A stretch of 45,074 nucleotides of DNA from positions 1 to 45,074 of the forward strand of contig PAHI01000056.1 in NCBI GenBank assembly GCA_002705575.1, given 5' to 3'. The notes under the pieces were generated by a model. It was given only the letters and a program-made list of their open reading frames with translations, was not told the origin of the DNA and searched no databases. Positions 16,808 through 26,188 of the stretch are shown here, piece after piece (position 1 is the stretch's first letter; every line of letters starts with the position of its first letter). This stretch comes from Fidelibacterota bacterium (GTDB lineage: Bacteria; Marinisomatota; Marinisomatia; SCGC-AAA003-L08; GCA-002719095). Both the position numbers and the translations under genes were made by a program.

Positions 16808-17725
16808 TTGAAAGAAAGCGCCCCTATTGCTCATCAACCAATTATGAAAGATGAGGTTGTAGCGCATTTAGTAACTAATCGATCTGGTATATATTTAGAT
16901 TGTACTGTTGGGTTTGGGGGGCACGCTAATGAAATTATTAAAAAATTAAATGATGATGGAAGGTTGATTGGGTTGGATTGTGATCCAGATGCTTTTAGCT
17001 ATTGCATTGAAAAGTTTCATAAAATGAATCATAAAATAAAAATATTTAAAAGCAATTACTCTGACTACGATAAAATTCTAAATAAACTTAAAATAAGCCA
17101 AATTGATGGTGCTTTGATTGATTTAGGCATTTCTTCTTACCAGATAGATGAGCCTGGGAGAGGCTTTTCATATAGATATGATGCACCTCTAGATATGCGT
17201 TTTGATACTAATTATAAGCTAAAAGCTTCTGATGTTCTTAATACCTATAGCAAAGAGAAATTATCTCTTGTTATAAAAAACTATGGAGAGGAAAGAAATT
17301 ACCGAAATATAGCGAGATCAATTTCTATCTATTCTAAGAAGGGTTTAATGAATACAACCTATGATCTTAAAGATGCTGTAAAAAAGGCTGGCTACAGAGG
17401 GAGTTTGACCAAGGTTTTATCTAGAGTTTTTCAATCAATAAGGATAGAAGTCAACAGTGAGTTTGAAAAAATAAAAAGTATTATTGAGTCTTTGCCTAAT
17501 AGGATAAAAATCGGAGGTAGATTAGCTTTTATAACCTTCCATTCTTTGGAAGACAGGATTGTAAAAAGAGCTTTGCTTGAAATGGATGGAAAAAGTATTG
17601 AAGATATTTATGGAAAAAGAAAAATTAAAATTATGAACAAAAAAGTTATAAAGCCTTCTCGTGAAGAAGTTTTGTCAAATAGAAGGTCTAGAAGTGCAAA
17701 GCTAAGAGTTGTTGGAATCGTATGA
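16808..17725 (+). CDS. rsmH: 16S rRNA (cytosine-N4)-methyltransferase RsmH (MraW)
   Basis: 305 residues from a TTG two bases after the mraZ stop. The opening IAHQPIMKDEVVAHL and SAM site YLDCTVGFGGHANEI are diagnostic, as are IDGALIDLGISSYQID, GFSYRYDAPLDMRFD and the C-terminal ITFHSLEDRIVK. RsmH methylates N4 of C1402 in 16S rRNA together with RsmI. It is a constant member of dcw clusters. The 3' end overlaps ftsL by 4 bases. Confidence 0.95.
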   Translation: MKESAPIAHQPIMKDEVVAHLVTNRSGIYLDCTVGFGGHANEIIKKLNDDGRLIGLDCDPDAFSYCIEKFHKMNHKIKIFKSNYSDYDKILNKLKISQIDGALIDLGISSYQIDEPGRGFSYRYDAPLDMRFDTNYKLKASDVLNTYSKEKLSLVIKNYGEERNYRNIARSISIYSKKGLMNTTYDLKDAVKKAGYRGSLTKVLSRVFQSIRIEVNSEFEKIKSIIESLPNRIKIGGRLAFITFHSLEDRIVKRALLEMDGKSIEDIYGKRKIKIMNKKVIKPSREEVLSNRRSRSAKLRVVGIV

Positions 17726-18042
17726 TTTTCAAGAATTCAAAAAGAAAAACAAAAGCAAAAAATGTTTTAAATAAAGGCAGCAATATACTATTTACAATTG
17801 GATTTTCTTCATTTGTTTTTATAGGAGGTTTCGTCTATTTGTTTTTATTGCAGCAAACAAAGAGTATGACTAAAAGCAAAGAAAATAACAAGGTTTTAAT
17901 AGCGCAATTGAAAATGAAGACCGATCAACTTCTAGAAGAATATGATTTTTTAAATTCAAATGAAAACATACTAAGACTGGCAAGAAAATATTATGGGAAA
18001 AATGTAAAACAAGTTCCTCCCAAGGGGGTTATTTACCATTGA
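17722..18042 (+). CDS. ftsL: Cell division protein FtsL (divergent)
   Basis: 106 residues. A basic N-terminus (KNSKRKTKAK), one transmembrane helix (about 23-44) and a coiled-coil-prone outer segment (SKENNKVLIAQLKMKTDQLL) end in a short tail. This is the FtsL/FtsB bitopic layout, and the position between rsmH and ftsI is that of ftsL. Sequence similarity is inherently poor in this family, so the assignment rests on architecture and gene order. It would form the FtsQLB complex that activates FtsWI. Start and stop overlap the neighbouring genes by 4 bases each. Confidence 0.78.
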   Translation: MIFKNSKRKTKAKNVLNKGSNILFTIGFSSFVFIGGFVYLFLLQQTKSMTKSKENNKVLIAQLKMKTDQLLEEYDFLNSNENILRLARKYYGKNVKQVPPKGVIYH

Positions 18043-19730
18043 GAGCAACAACACTATATAAATATCATATAAAAAGATTAAGGTTGGTCTTTGTCTTTAT
18101 TGCTATTTCTATTATGGTATCTGCTTTGAAAACATTATACGTTCAATTATTTAAGTATCAAGAATTGAATATTGTTAAGAATATAGAGGTTAGTGGTAAA
18201 AGAGGAGGTATCTACGATAGGAATGGTGCTAAGCTTGCCTATGATATTGCTATGTATGAATTATTTGTAGAAAAAAATAATGGATATGATTACAAGGCTG
18301 TGTCAAGTTTTATGAATAAAAACTTTGATTTAGATTACGATGTTTTTGATTCTTTATCTAATGTGTCTAATAATTATTTTTCCTTAGCTAAATCAGTTAC
18401 TGCAGATAAAATAAATTTAATAAATGATGAAATTAAAAATATTCAAGGCTTAAGAGTTTCTAAAAAATATATTGGAAGATACTATCCCAAAAACAATTTA
18501 AGTTCTCAGTTAATTGGCAAATTCTCAGGAAAGGAAAACAAAAAAGGCTTGTGGGGTGTAGAATTTGTGATGGATGATGTTTTGGCAGCAAAAAAAGACT
18601 CGATTGCATTCAAGGTTTCATCTAGAGGTAGTGTATATGCACCTTATAGTGAATATGATTACGACAAACTATCAGGCAATGATGTTTCGCTTACTATAGA
18701 TGTTTTATATCAACGGATTTTAGAGTCAGAGCTATATAGGCAGCTTAATGTAATAGGAGCTGAATCTGCGAATGGATTGATTATTAACCCTTATAATGGA
18801 GAGATTTTAGCATTAGCATCTATTCCAAACATTAACTTAAATAATGATATCCCTAGAAATAATGATGCGTACAGAGATTACTCAACATTTTATGACTACG
18901 AGCCTGGTTCGACATTTAAAATATTTCCAGTATTAACAGGAATAGAAAATAAAATAATATCATTAGATGATAAATATTTTTGTGAAAATGGAGCTTACAA
19001 AGATCCTAAATCGAAACGAAAAATTACAGACCATATAGGTTATGATACATTAAGTGTATCAGAAATATTAAGTGTATCTAGCAATATTGGGATTGCAAAA
19101 ATAGCTTCAGACATTGGTCAGAGTAAGGTTTATAATATGATGAAGGTTTTTGGCATTGGTCAGAAAACAGGTATTGAAAAATACCAAGAATCTTGTGGAA
19201 GGTTGAAAGAAATTGATGATTGGGATAATTATTCATTGGCTTCAATATCTATGGGGCAAGAAATTTTATCTAACAATTTGCAAATTGCGATGGCTTATGC
19301 AGCGTTAGCTAATGGAGGGTATCTTTTGAAACCACGTTTAATAAATCCGACCAATTCAGACTTAGAAATAATTCGTAAAGTTTCAGATGCCAGTTCAATC
19401 AATTTGGTAATTGAGGCATTAAAATCAGTAGTGTCTATAGGCACCGCTTCATCTCTTAAAAAAGATTATTGCATGTATGGCAAAACAGGGACTGCAGAAA
19501 TATATGATATAGATGTTGGAGATTATTCTGACTCAGAATACATATCAACATTTGCAGGAGTTTTTCCTTGTAAAAATCCAAAATTAGTATGTGTCGTAAG
19601 TTTTCATAAAACATCCGAAGATTATAGATGGGCTGGTGTGAGCGCAGCTCCTGTAGTTCAAAATATTTTTGAAGATATTTTTATAGAAGATAGGGATTTT
19701 TTAATAGGTATGTTTAATGAATCTGAATGA
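18039..19730 (+). CDS. ftsI: Peptidoglycan transpeptidase FtsI (PBP3, class B PBP)
   Basis: 563 residues from a TTG overlapping the ftsL stop (TTGA). There is one N-terminal membrane anchor (about 15-36), then the dimerisation segment with SGKRGGIYDRNG (52-63). Transpeptidase motifs: STFK with nucleophile Ser291, SSN (347-349) and KTG (482-484, YGKTGTAEIY). No PASTA domains are present, which accounts for the modest length. It crosslinks septal peptidoglycan with FtsW. The 3' end overlaps murE by 14 bases. Confidence 0.93.
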   Translation: MRATTLYKYHIKRLRLVFVFIAISIMVSALKTLYVQLFKYQELNIVKNIEVSGKRGGIYDRNGAKLAYDIAMYELFVEKNNGYDYKAVSSFMNKNFDLDYDVFDSLSNVSNNYFSLAKSVTADKINLINDEIKNIQGLRVSKKYIGRYYPKNNLSSQLIGKFSGKENKKGLWGVEFVMDDVLAAKKDSIAFKVSSRGSVYAPYSEYDYDKLSGNDVSLTIDVLYQRILESELYRQLNVIGAESANGLIINPYNGEILALASIPNINLNNDIPRNNDAYRDYSTFYDYEPGSTFKIFPVLTGIENKIISLDDKYFCENGAYKDPKSKRKITDHIGYDTLSVSEILSVSSNIGIAKIASDIGQSKVYNMMKVFGIGQKTGIEKYQESCGRLKEIDDWDNYSLASISMGQEILSNNLQIAMAYAALANGGYLLKPRLINPTNSDLEIIRKVSDASSINLVIEALKSVVSIGTASSLKKDYCMYGKTGTAEIYDIDVGDYSDSEYISTFAGVFPCKNPKLVCVVSFHKTSEDYRWAGVSAAPVVQNIFEDIFIEDRDFLIGMFNESE

Positions 19731-21168
19731 CATTTTAAAAGGTATCGATTTCAAAGGAAATGTTGACCCTAATCAGGAAGTAAATGGGGTTCGCTATGAT
19801 TCTAGAAAAGTAAAAAAAGGAGTTTGTTTTGTAGCATTAGAAGGTCAGAAATATGATGGACATAATTATATATCGGATGTAATCGAAAAAGGTGCAAGTG
19901 CAATAATTATTAATAATAGTAGTAGTAGAGGGATTAGTGAATCTAATATAAACATGGTACGTGTGAGTAATACTCGAAAAGCTTTATCAAAAATTTCAGC
20001 AAACTTTTTTGGCCATCCTTCTAGAGATATGAAAGTGGTAGGTGTTACGGGAACTAATGGAAAAACTACAGTATCACAAATTACAAAGTCTATTTTGGAA
20101 GAATTAAATCAAGCTTGTGGTGTTGTTGGAACTCTTGGTTTTTCCTATGATGAAGAATATTTAAGCACTGGTTTTACTACTCCTGAATCTGCAGATTTGC
20201 AAAGTATTTTAAAGTCTTTTAGTGATGCTCATATCAGTACTGCTGTATTAGAGGTTTCTTCACATTCATTGGTTCAGCATAGGGTTAATGATATAGATTT
20301 TGACGTATCTATATTTACAAATCTAACTCAAGATCACCTTGATTATCATGTTGATATGGAAAGCTATTTTAGAGCAAAAGAAAAATTATTTTTAGATTTA
20401 AATAGAGGGATATCGATTATAAATATTGATGATTTGTATGGAATGAGAATATTCAACTCTTTATCTAAAAACAAAATATCATATGGCTTCAATCCTGATG
20501 CAGACATATCTATATTGAAAAAACGGGCTGCATTTAATAGGACTAGTTTTAGTATAAGTTTATTTGGTGATTCTTTTGACTTAGAAACTAATTTAATTGG
20601 AGATTTCAATCTATTAAATATAGCTTCATCTATTGGATGCCTTATATCTTTAGGGTATCAATCAAACGATGTAATTGAAAAAATAAATAAAATTGACTTT
20701 AATGTTCCGGGAAGGATGGAGTTGGTGTATAGTGGTTTAAATAGAAGTATTTACGTTGATTATGCTCATACTCCTGATGCCTATAAAAATATTTTTACAT
20801 CCATAAAAGCGATCAATCCTAATTGGAAATTAATTTCAGTTTTTGGATGTGGTGGCGAGAAAGATAAAGATAAGCGCTCTAAGATGACTGAAATAGCGAT
20901 TAGTTTTTGTGATTATGTGATTATCACATCAGATAATCCAAGGAATGAGAACTTAGATAATATTATCAATGATATGGTTAAGGGTATTAAATCTAATGCA
21001 TATAATGTTGTCAGAAATAGATTTGAAGCTATCAAAGAAGGTATTAATAGACTTTCAGATAAAAGTATATTGCTGGTTCTTGGTAAGGGAATAGATAACT
21101 ATGAGATTATAGGAAAAGAAAAGATTCCTTTTAGTGATATAGAAACAATAAAGAAGTATATCAAATGA
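19717..21168 (+). CDS. murE: UDP-MurNAc-tripeptide synthetase MurE (meso-diaminopimelate type)
   Basis: 483 residues. The P-loop TGTNGKTT (111-118) and VRYDSRKVKKGVCFVAL near the N-terminus are typical. DNPR at 406-409 is the signature of meso-diaminopimelate-adding enzymes, in contrast to L-lysine types, so the peptidoglycan is probably DAP-type. It adds the third residue to UDP-MurNAc-L-Ala-D-Glu. It overlaps ftsI at the start and murF at the end (ATGA). Confidence 0.95.
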   Translation: MNLNDILKGIDFKGNVDPNQEVNGVRYDSRKVKKGVCFVALEGQKYDGHNYISDVIEKGASAIIINNSSSRGISESNINMVRVSNTRKALSKISANFFGHPSRDMKVVGVTGTNGKTTVSQITKSILEELNQACGVVGTLGFSYDEEYLSTGFTTPESADLQSILKSFSDAHISTAVLEVSSHSLVQHRVNDIDFDVSIFTNLTQDHLDYHVDMESYFRAKEKLFLDLNRGISIINIDDLYGMRIFNSLSKNKISYGFNPDADISILKKRAAFNRTSFSISLFGDSFDLETNLIGDFNLLNIASSIGCLISLGYQSNDVIEKINKIDFNVPGRMELVYSGLNRSIYVDYAHTPDAYKNIFTSIKAINPNWKLISVFGCGGEKDKDKRSKMTEIAISFCDYVIITSDNPRNENLDNIINDMVKGIKSNAYNVVRNRFEAIKEGINRLSDKSILLVLGKGIDNYEIIGKEKIPFSDIETIKKYIK

Positions 21169-22523
21169 GAGTAGATATTAAGGATAGCGGTTTAATTAAT
21201 AAAGTGCTTAGCAGATTACTAAAAAATAATATTAATTATAACTTTAGAGGTATATCTATAGATTCTAAAAAAATAAAGAAAAAAGATATCTTTATTGCAC
21301 TTCAGGGCACTAAAAGTCATGGAGCTGATTTTTTGGATGATATGCTCCTTAATAAATTATCATTAGTCATTTCAGATAAACCTATAGATAATAAAAAAGT
21401 TTTTTTAGTTAAGGATTCTAAAGTTTTTTTACATGAATTTGCTAAAAATTTTAGAATTAGTTTGAATTCAAAATTTATTTGTATAACTGGTACTAATGGA
21501 AAAACTTCAACTAAAAATCTTTTAGTTGACTTTTTGAAAAGCAAGTATAGTATTGATTTTTCAAGGGGAAACTTTAATTCTACAACAAGCTTGCCTCTAT
21601 CGATACTTTCTTTTGATAATAAATCAGACTATTCTGTGCTTGAGATGGGTGCTAGTAAAAGCAGCGAAATTGAAGTGTTGTCAATGATTTCAAGTCCAAA
21701 CATAGGGTTGGTCACCAATATATCTAATGGTCACTTAGAAGGTTTTAAAAGTTTTGATGATTTGGTTAATACAAAAATGGCTCTTTATGAATTTTTGGCT
21801 GAAAATAATGGCATCTACTTTTTAAATAAAGATGATTCTAGTATTGGCAGGTATTCTGATTTTAATTCAATTAGAAATGTTATTTCATTCTCAGCTACTA
21901 ATCAAGATTCTAATTATTTTGCTAGTTTGTCTGATTTGAATAAAGGTTTCATAGGCATAGGCGATTATATTTTTAAAGTTCCTTATAAAACCAAAGCGTT
22001 TGTTTATAATTTTTTATCTTCTTATTCGATAGCTTCTTATTTAGGTGTATCTGATGATATGATTCAACAATCTTTGAATAATTTTAAGTTGCCATCTGGA
22101 AGAGGAGATATTCTAAAGGTGGGTGATATAGTAATAATCAATGACTCATATAATGCTAATCTGGAATCAATGAAGTATGGCATATCTTCTATTAGTTCAG
22201 ATGATTATAATAATAAAAAAGTTGTTTTAGTTTTAGGTGATATGCTGGAGCTTGGAGAGTATAGTGTAAAAATCCACAAAGATTTAGGGCAATATATTAG
22301 TAGTCTGAACTATGTAGATACGGTATATGGTGTGGGATGTTTAATTGAGGAAACTATTAATTCAATAAACAATTCTAAAATCAATAAAAAATACTTTTCA
22401 AGTAAAGAATCCTTAATTGAAAGTCTTAAAAATCATGAAAGATATAAGGTTTACTATTTTAAAGGTTCTAGAGGTATGCGTATTGATGATATAATAAATG
22501 GAGTATTTGGCAATGTTATATGA
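21165..22523 (+). CDS. murF: UDP-MurNAc-tripeptide:D-Ala-D-Ala ligase MurF
   Basis: 452 residues. FRGISIDSKKIKKKDIFIAL (27-46) is the Mur ligase N-terminal domain and GTNGKTS (109-115) the P-loop. VLEMGASKSSEIEVLS and INDSYNANLESM are MurF-specific patterns. It adds D-Ala-D-Ala to complete the pentapeptide. The D-Ala-D-Ala ligase itself (ddl) is not in this cluster and must be elsewhere. The 3' end overlaps the mraY start. Confidence 0.94.
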   Translation: MRVDIKDSGLINKVLSRLLKNNINYNFRGISIDSKKIKKKDIFIALQGTKSHGADFLDDMLLNKLSLVISDKPIDNKKVFLVKDSKVFLHEFAKNFRISLNSKFICITGTNGKTSTKNLLVDFLKSKYSIDFSRGNFNSTTSLPLSILSFDNKSDYSVLEMGASKSSEIEVLSMISSPNIGLVTNISNGHLEGFKSFDDLVNTKMALYEFLAENNGIYFLNKDDSSIGRYSDFNSIRNVISFSATNQDSNYFASLSDLNKGFIGIGDYIFKVPYKTKAFVYNFLSSYSIASYLGVSDDMIQQSLNNFKLPSGRGDILKVGDIVIINDSYNANLESMKYGISSISSDDYNNKKVVLVLGDMLELGEYSVKIHKDLGQYISSLNYVDTVYGVGCLIEETINSINNSKINKKYFSSKESLIESLKNHERYKVYYFKGSRGMRIDDIINGVFGNVI

Positions 22524-23781
22524 AATCCATAATATTTTTGATTTTAACTTTAAACTATTTAGTTATATATCCTTTAGGGCTATTTTGTCATTTATATCAG
22601 CTCTAATTATAAGCTTCTTCATCGGGTCCATAATTATCCGCACACTCAAGTTTCACTTTATAAGTGAAATAATTAGAAAAAATGGGCCTGAATCTCACCA
22701 AAAAAAAGAAGGTACACCTACAATGGGGGGAATAATTATTTTATTTTCTGTTATTCTCCCCACTGTCCTCTTTTCAGATATTAGTAATTTTTATGTTCAA
22801 ATAACAATTATAGCAACAGTATTAATGGGCATAACAGGGTTGATTGATGATTACTTAAAAGTTGTTAAAAAATATCCTAAGGGTCTTATTGCAAGATATA
22901 AGATTTTGATGCAAATCATAGTAGGTCTTTTTGTTTCAATAATGTTAATAAATAAAGACTTAGAAAATAACTATTTTTATCGTTCAGATATTTTGAATCA
23001 AATTGACTTGAATTATCAACAAAGAGATTACGTAGATACTGAATTTAATTTTTCAAATACAGAGATTTCAATTCCCTTTTTACCAGATAAAAGATTTTCA
23101 ACTGCTAAGAAAATTGAAGATAGAGTATTGCTGGCTAATGAGCAAAAAGGAATTTTAAATATAAGTGAAAAAATCCCAAATGGTTCTTTAGAAATTGGTC
23201 TTTTTCTAATAATTCTAACTATTTTTGTTATATCGGGAAGCTCTAATGCAATAAACTTAACTGATGGGCTTGATGGTTTAGCTGTTGGATTGTGCGCAAC
23301 TGTATTTTTTGGATTAGGGGTTATTTCGTATTGCTCAGGACATTCAAGTTTTAGCTCATATTTAAATATTACTTATATAAGTGAAGTTGGTGAATTGTCT
23401 ATTTTTTGTATGTCTATGCTAGGCGCCTGCTTAGGATTTTTATGGTACAATTCATATCCTGCTGAAATATTTATGGGTGATACAGGCTCTTTGGCTTTAG
23501 GGGCTGCTATTGGTACAATTGCAGTAATTCTTAAAAAAGAGATACTATTAATTTTTATGGCAGGAGTTTTTGTTATTGAAGCTTTGTCTGTTATTCTTCA
23601 GGTTGGATTTTTTAAATATTCTAAAATCAAGAATGGAAAAGGTAAAAGGTTGTTTTTAATGGCACCTTTGCACCATCATTTTGAATTAAAAGGTATGCAT
23701 GAAAGTAAAATAGTTATAAGGTTTTGGATATTAGGAGTTTTATTAGTTCTTCTTTCATTAATAACAATGAAGGTTCAGTAA
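22513..23781 (+). CDS. mraY: Phospho-MurNAc-pentapeptide transferase MraY
   Basis: 422 residues from the ATG at 22513, which has GGAG (22500-22503) at proper distance and gives the usual N-terminus (ML-Y-E ... FKLFSYISFRAILSF). An ATG at 22498 is less likely. Landmarks: KEGTPTMGG, GLIDDYLKV, NLTDGLDGLA and the late APLHHHFELKG. A soluble insertion of roughly 75 residues (about 153-228) sits between two membrane helices, as in Bacteroidetes enzymes, making it longer than E. coli MraY. It makes lipid I on undecaprenyl phosphate. Confidence 0.95.
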   Translation: MLYEIHNIFDFNFKLFSYISFRAILSFISALIISFFIGSIIIRTLKFHFISEIIRKNGPESHQKKEGTPTMGGIIILFSVILPTVLFSDISNFYVQITIIATVLMGITGLIDDYLKVVKKYPKGLIARYKILMQIIVGLFVSIMLINKDLENNYFYRSDILNQIDLNYQQRDYVDTEFNFSNTEISIPFLPDKRFSTAKKIEDRVLLANEQKGILNISEKIPNGSLEIGLFLIILTIFVISGSSNAINLTDGLDGLAVGLCATVFFGLGVISYCSGHSSFSSYLNITYISEVGELSIFCMSMLGACLGFLWYNSYPAEIFMGDTGSLALGAAIGTIAVILKKEILLIFMAGVFVIEALSVILQVGFFKYSKIKNGKGKRLFLMAPLHHHFELKGMHESKIVIRFWILGVLLVLLSLITMKVQ

Positions 23782-25100
23782 TGGGTGATTTTCTCATAGG
23801 AGTATTAGGTGCGGGTAAATCAGGTGTCTCATGTGTCAATTTAGCATTAAAAAAAGGGTACAGAGTTATCTTAAGTGATGTTTCTGAAAATATTAAAATT
23901 GAAATAAAGAGTCATAAAAATTTAATTATAGAAAAAGGCACACATTCAAGAAAGTTGTTGGATTGTGATCTAATTGTTATTAGTCCAGGCATTTCTAACG
24001 ATATCAGTATAGTTAAAAAAGCTATAAAAAATAAAATTGATGTAATTAGTGAAATAGAATTTGCCAGCTGGTTCACTAAATCAGATATAATTTCTGTAAC
24101 AGGTTCTAATGGTAAGTCTACGACTGTTTCGTTATTAAATCATATTTTTTTAAAAGCAGGCTATGATAGTTTTTTAGGTGGTAATATTGGTACTGCATTT
24201 TCAGAAAATGTAGCCCATGAGTTGAATAGGAAATTTAAGAAGCCAATTCATATTTTGGAGCTAAGTAGTTTTCAGATTGAGAATCTTAAAAAATTTAAAT
24301 CTAAAGTTTCTTGTATAATGAATATATCTGAAGATCATTTAGATAGATATGAGAGTCTAGATCATTATATTGACACGAAACTTAGTTTAGTTAATTTTTC
24401 AGAAAAAACAATTTATAATTCAGGTGATAAATATATAGTTAGCAGATTAAATCAAATATATAATGATAATACATTGGAAGATATTCAATGCATATACAAA
24501 ATAAATGCAAATAGCATATATTGTGTTAATACAAAAAAAGATTTAATTTCATTAGATGAAACTAAAATGATGGGTTGTCATAATTTGTTTAATATTGCAT
24601 TTGCATTTGCAGTTGCGAATTTATTTGATATAAGTGATAATGTAATAATTGAAGCTGTTAGAAGTTTTAGGCCTCTAAAACACAGACTTGAATTTGTCTC
24701 TTTATTAAACAATATTAGATATTACAACGATTCAAAATCAACGAACATAGACTCTACGGTAAAGGCATTGGAAAGTTTTAATGATAGTATTGTTCTTATA
24801 TTGGGTGGAATCAATAAAGGGTTTGATTTTAATGAGCTTATTCCAAGTCTTAGATTTGTTGAAAAGATTTATGCTTATGGTCGTAGCGGAAAAGATATAA
24901 CTAATAATCTTAAGGATATTATCAATATAAAATATGTAAAAAATTTTAAAGAATGCGTACTGTCTGCAATAGATTTTGCTAATAAAAGTAGAAATAAAAA
25001 TGTATTACTTTCTCCTGCATGTGCTAGTTTTGATCAATTTGAAAATTATGAAGAAAGAGGTGATTTGTTTAAGCAAATTGTGATGGAGCAAGTATGTTGA
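23781..25100 (+). CDS. murD: UDP-MurNAc-L-alanine:D-glutamate ligase MurD
   Basis: 439 residues from the ATG at 23781, which shares one base with the mraY stop and has AAGG upstream. A start at 23724 inside mraY would add 19 unrelated residues. GVLGAGKSGVSC (7-18) is the N-terminal nucleotide-sugar fold, GSNGKST (108-114) the P-loop, and ILELSSFQIENL and YYNDSKSTN are MurD patterns. It adds D-Glu to UDP-MurNAc-L-Ala in the cytoplasm. It overlaps ftsW by 7 bases. Confidence 0.95.
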   Translation: MGDFLIGVLGAGKSGVSCVNLALKKGYRVILSDVSENIKIEIKSHKNLIIEKGTHSRKLLDCDLIVISPGISNDISIVKKAIKNKIDVISEIEFASWFTKSDIISVTGSNGKSTTVSLLNHIFLKAGYDSFLGGNIGTAFSENVAHELNRKFKKPIHILELSSFQIENLKKFKSKVSCIMNISEDHLDRYESLDHYIDTKLSLVNFSEKTIYNSGDKYIVSRLNQIYNDNTLEDIQCIYKINANSIYCVNTKKDLISLDETKMMGCHNLFNIAFAFAVANLFDISDNVIIEAVRSFRPLKHRLEFVSLLNNIRYYNDSKSTNIDSTVKALESFNDSIVLILGGINKGFDFNELIPSLRFVEKIYAYGRSGKDITNNLKDIINIKYVKNFKECVLSAIDFANKSRNKNVLLSPACASFDQFENYEERGDLFKQIVMEQVC

Positions 25101-26188
25101 GATATAATGATGTGCTGCTTCATACTGTAATATTTTTAATATCAGTAGGTCTTGTTATGGTTTATAGTGCTAGCACGAATCCTCTTGCGTCTGAGGTTTC
25201 AGGGCTATCAATATTGGTCAAACAAATTATTTGGATTGCAATAGGATCTTTTATGTTTCTTGTCGCTAGTCAAATTAATTATAAAAAGCTTATAAAATTA
25301 TCAAAGGGTTTTTTATTGCTTTCTATATTTTTCGTTATTCTAGGTTATATTACAAGCTATGGTTCAACCACTGCAAGGTGGGTAAGCTTGTTTGGAGCTA
25401 ATCTTTTTCAGACATCAGAGCTTGCTAAAATAGCAATTATAATATTTACTGCATCATTTATAGATAATAATAAACGAAAAATATCAGACTATAATTTTAT
25501 GATTAAGAATTTTTATCCGTACATAGTGATTCTTCTGGGCTTGATTTTATTGCAACCAGATTTAAGTTCTTCATTTATGATTGCAGCAATTGTTTTTACT
25601 ATGTTGTTTGTTGCTGGTCTTGATTTTAAGCAGATAAAGTTTTTGATTATATCAGGTTTTATTCTATTTGTTAGCAAGTTTGGTGTTCTGCCTTTAATCT
25701 ATAGTAATAATAGTTATGATTTTCAGCAAAATAGATTTTTTGGGTTTATTTCAGGCTCATCAACTCAACAGCAAAACTCAATTGATAGTATTGCTTCGGG
25801 TGGACCATTAGGTCTTGGTCTTGGACAAAGCATGTGGAAAGGAGACTATGTGGCTTTACCTCAGACTGATTTTATATTTTCTGTGATTACATCTGAGTTA
25901 GGTATGTTTGGTTTTTTGATTTTGTTTGTATCCTTTATTGTATTTTTTTTAAGAGGTATAAGTATTGTAAAAGAGAGTAAAGATGTTTTTGGTATGTTTT
26001 TAGCATTAGGGATAACTTTAAATATAACTTTTTACTTTGTAGTCCATGTTGGTTATAACATAGGTCTGTTACCAACAACCGGGCTACCTCTTCCATTTGT
26101 TAGTTATGGGGGTTCTCACACACTTTTTAATTTAATTCAGGTAGGTCTCTTATTAAGCATATCATCTAAGATTAAAAATGAAAGATAA
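25094..26188 (+). CDS. ftsW: Septal peptidoglycan glycosyltransferase FtsW (SEDS family)
   Basis: 364 residues with about ten transmembrane helices. SEDS signatures are present: VYSASTNPL near the N-terminus, LLQPDLSSSFMIA in the middle, and the C-terminal TTGLPLPFVSYGGSHTLFNL. It polymerises lipid II at the septum with FtsI. Located between murD and murG as in most dcw clusters, it overlaps both neighbours. Nothing unusual was seen beyond the compact length. Confidence 0.94.
   Translation: MLRYNDVLLHTVIFLISVGLVMVYSASTNPLASEVSGLSILVKQIIWIAIGSFMFLVASQINYKKLIKLSKGFLLLSIFFVILGYITSYGSTTARWVSLFGANLFQTSELAKIAIIIFTASFIDNNKRKISDYNFMIKNFYPYIVILLGLILLQPDLSSSFMIAAIVFTMLFVAGLDFKQIKFLIISGFILFVSKFGVLPLIYSNNSYDFQQNRFFGFISGSSTQQQNSIDSIASGGPLGLGLGQSMWKGDYVALPQTDFIFSVITSELGMFGFLILFVSFIVFFLRGISIVKESKDVFGMFLALGITLNITFYFVVHVGYNIGLLPTTGLPLPFVSYGGSHTLFNLIQVGLLLSISSKIKNER

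Noticed and set aside
23724..23780. Earlier start for murD inside mraY
   Set aside because: The ATG at 23781 has an AAGG upstream and gives the expected GVLGAGKSG fold near residue 7.
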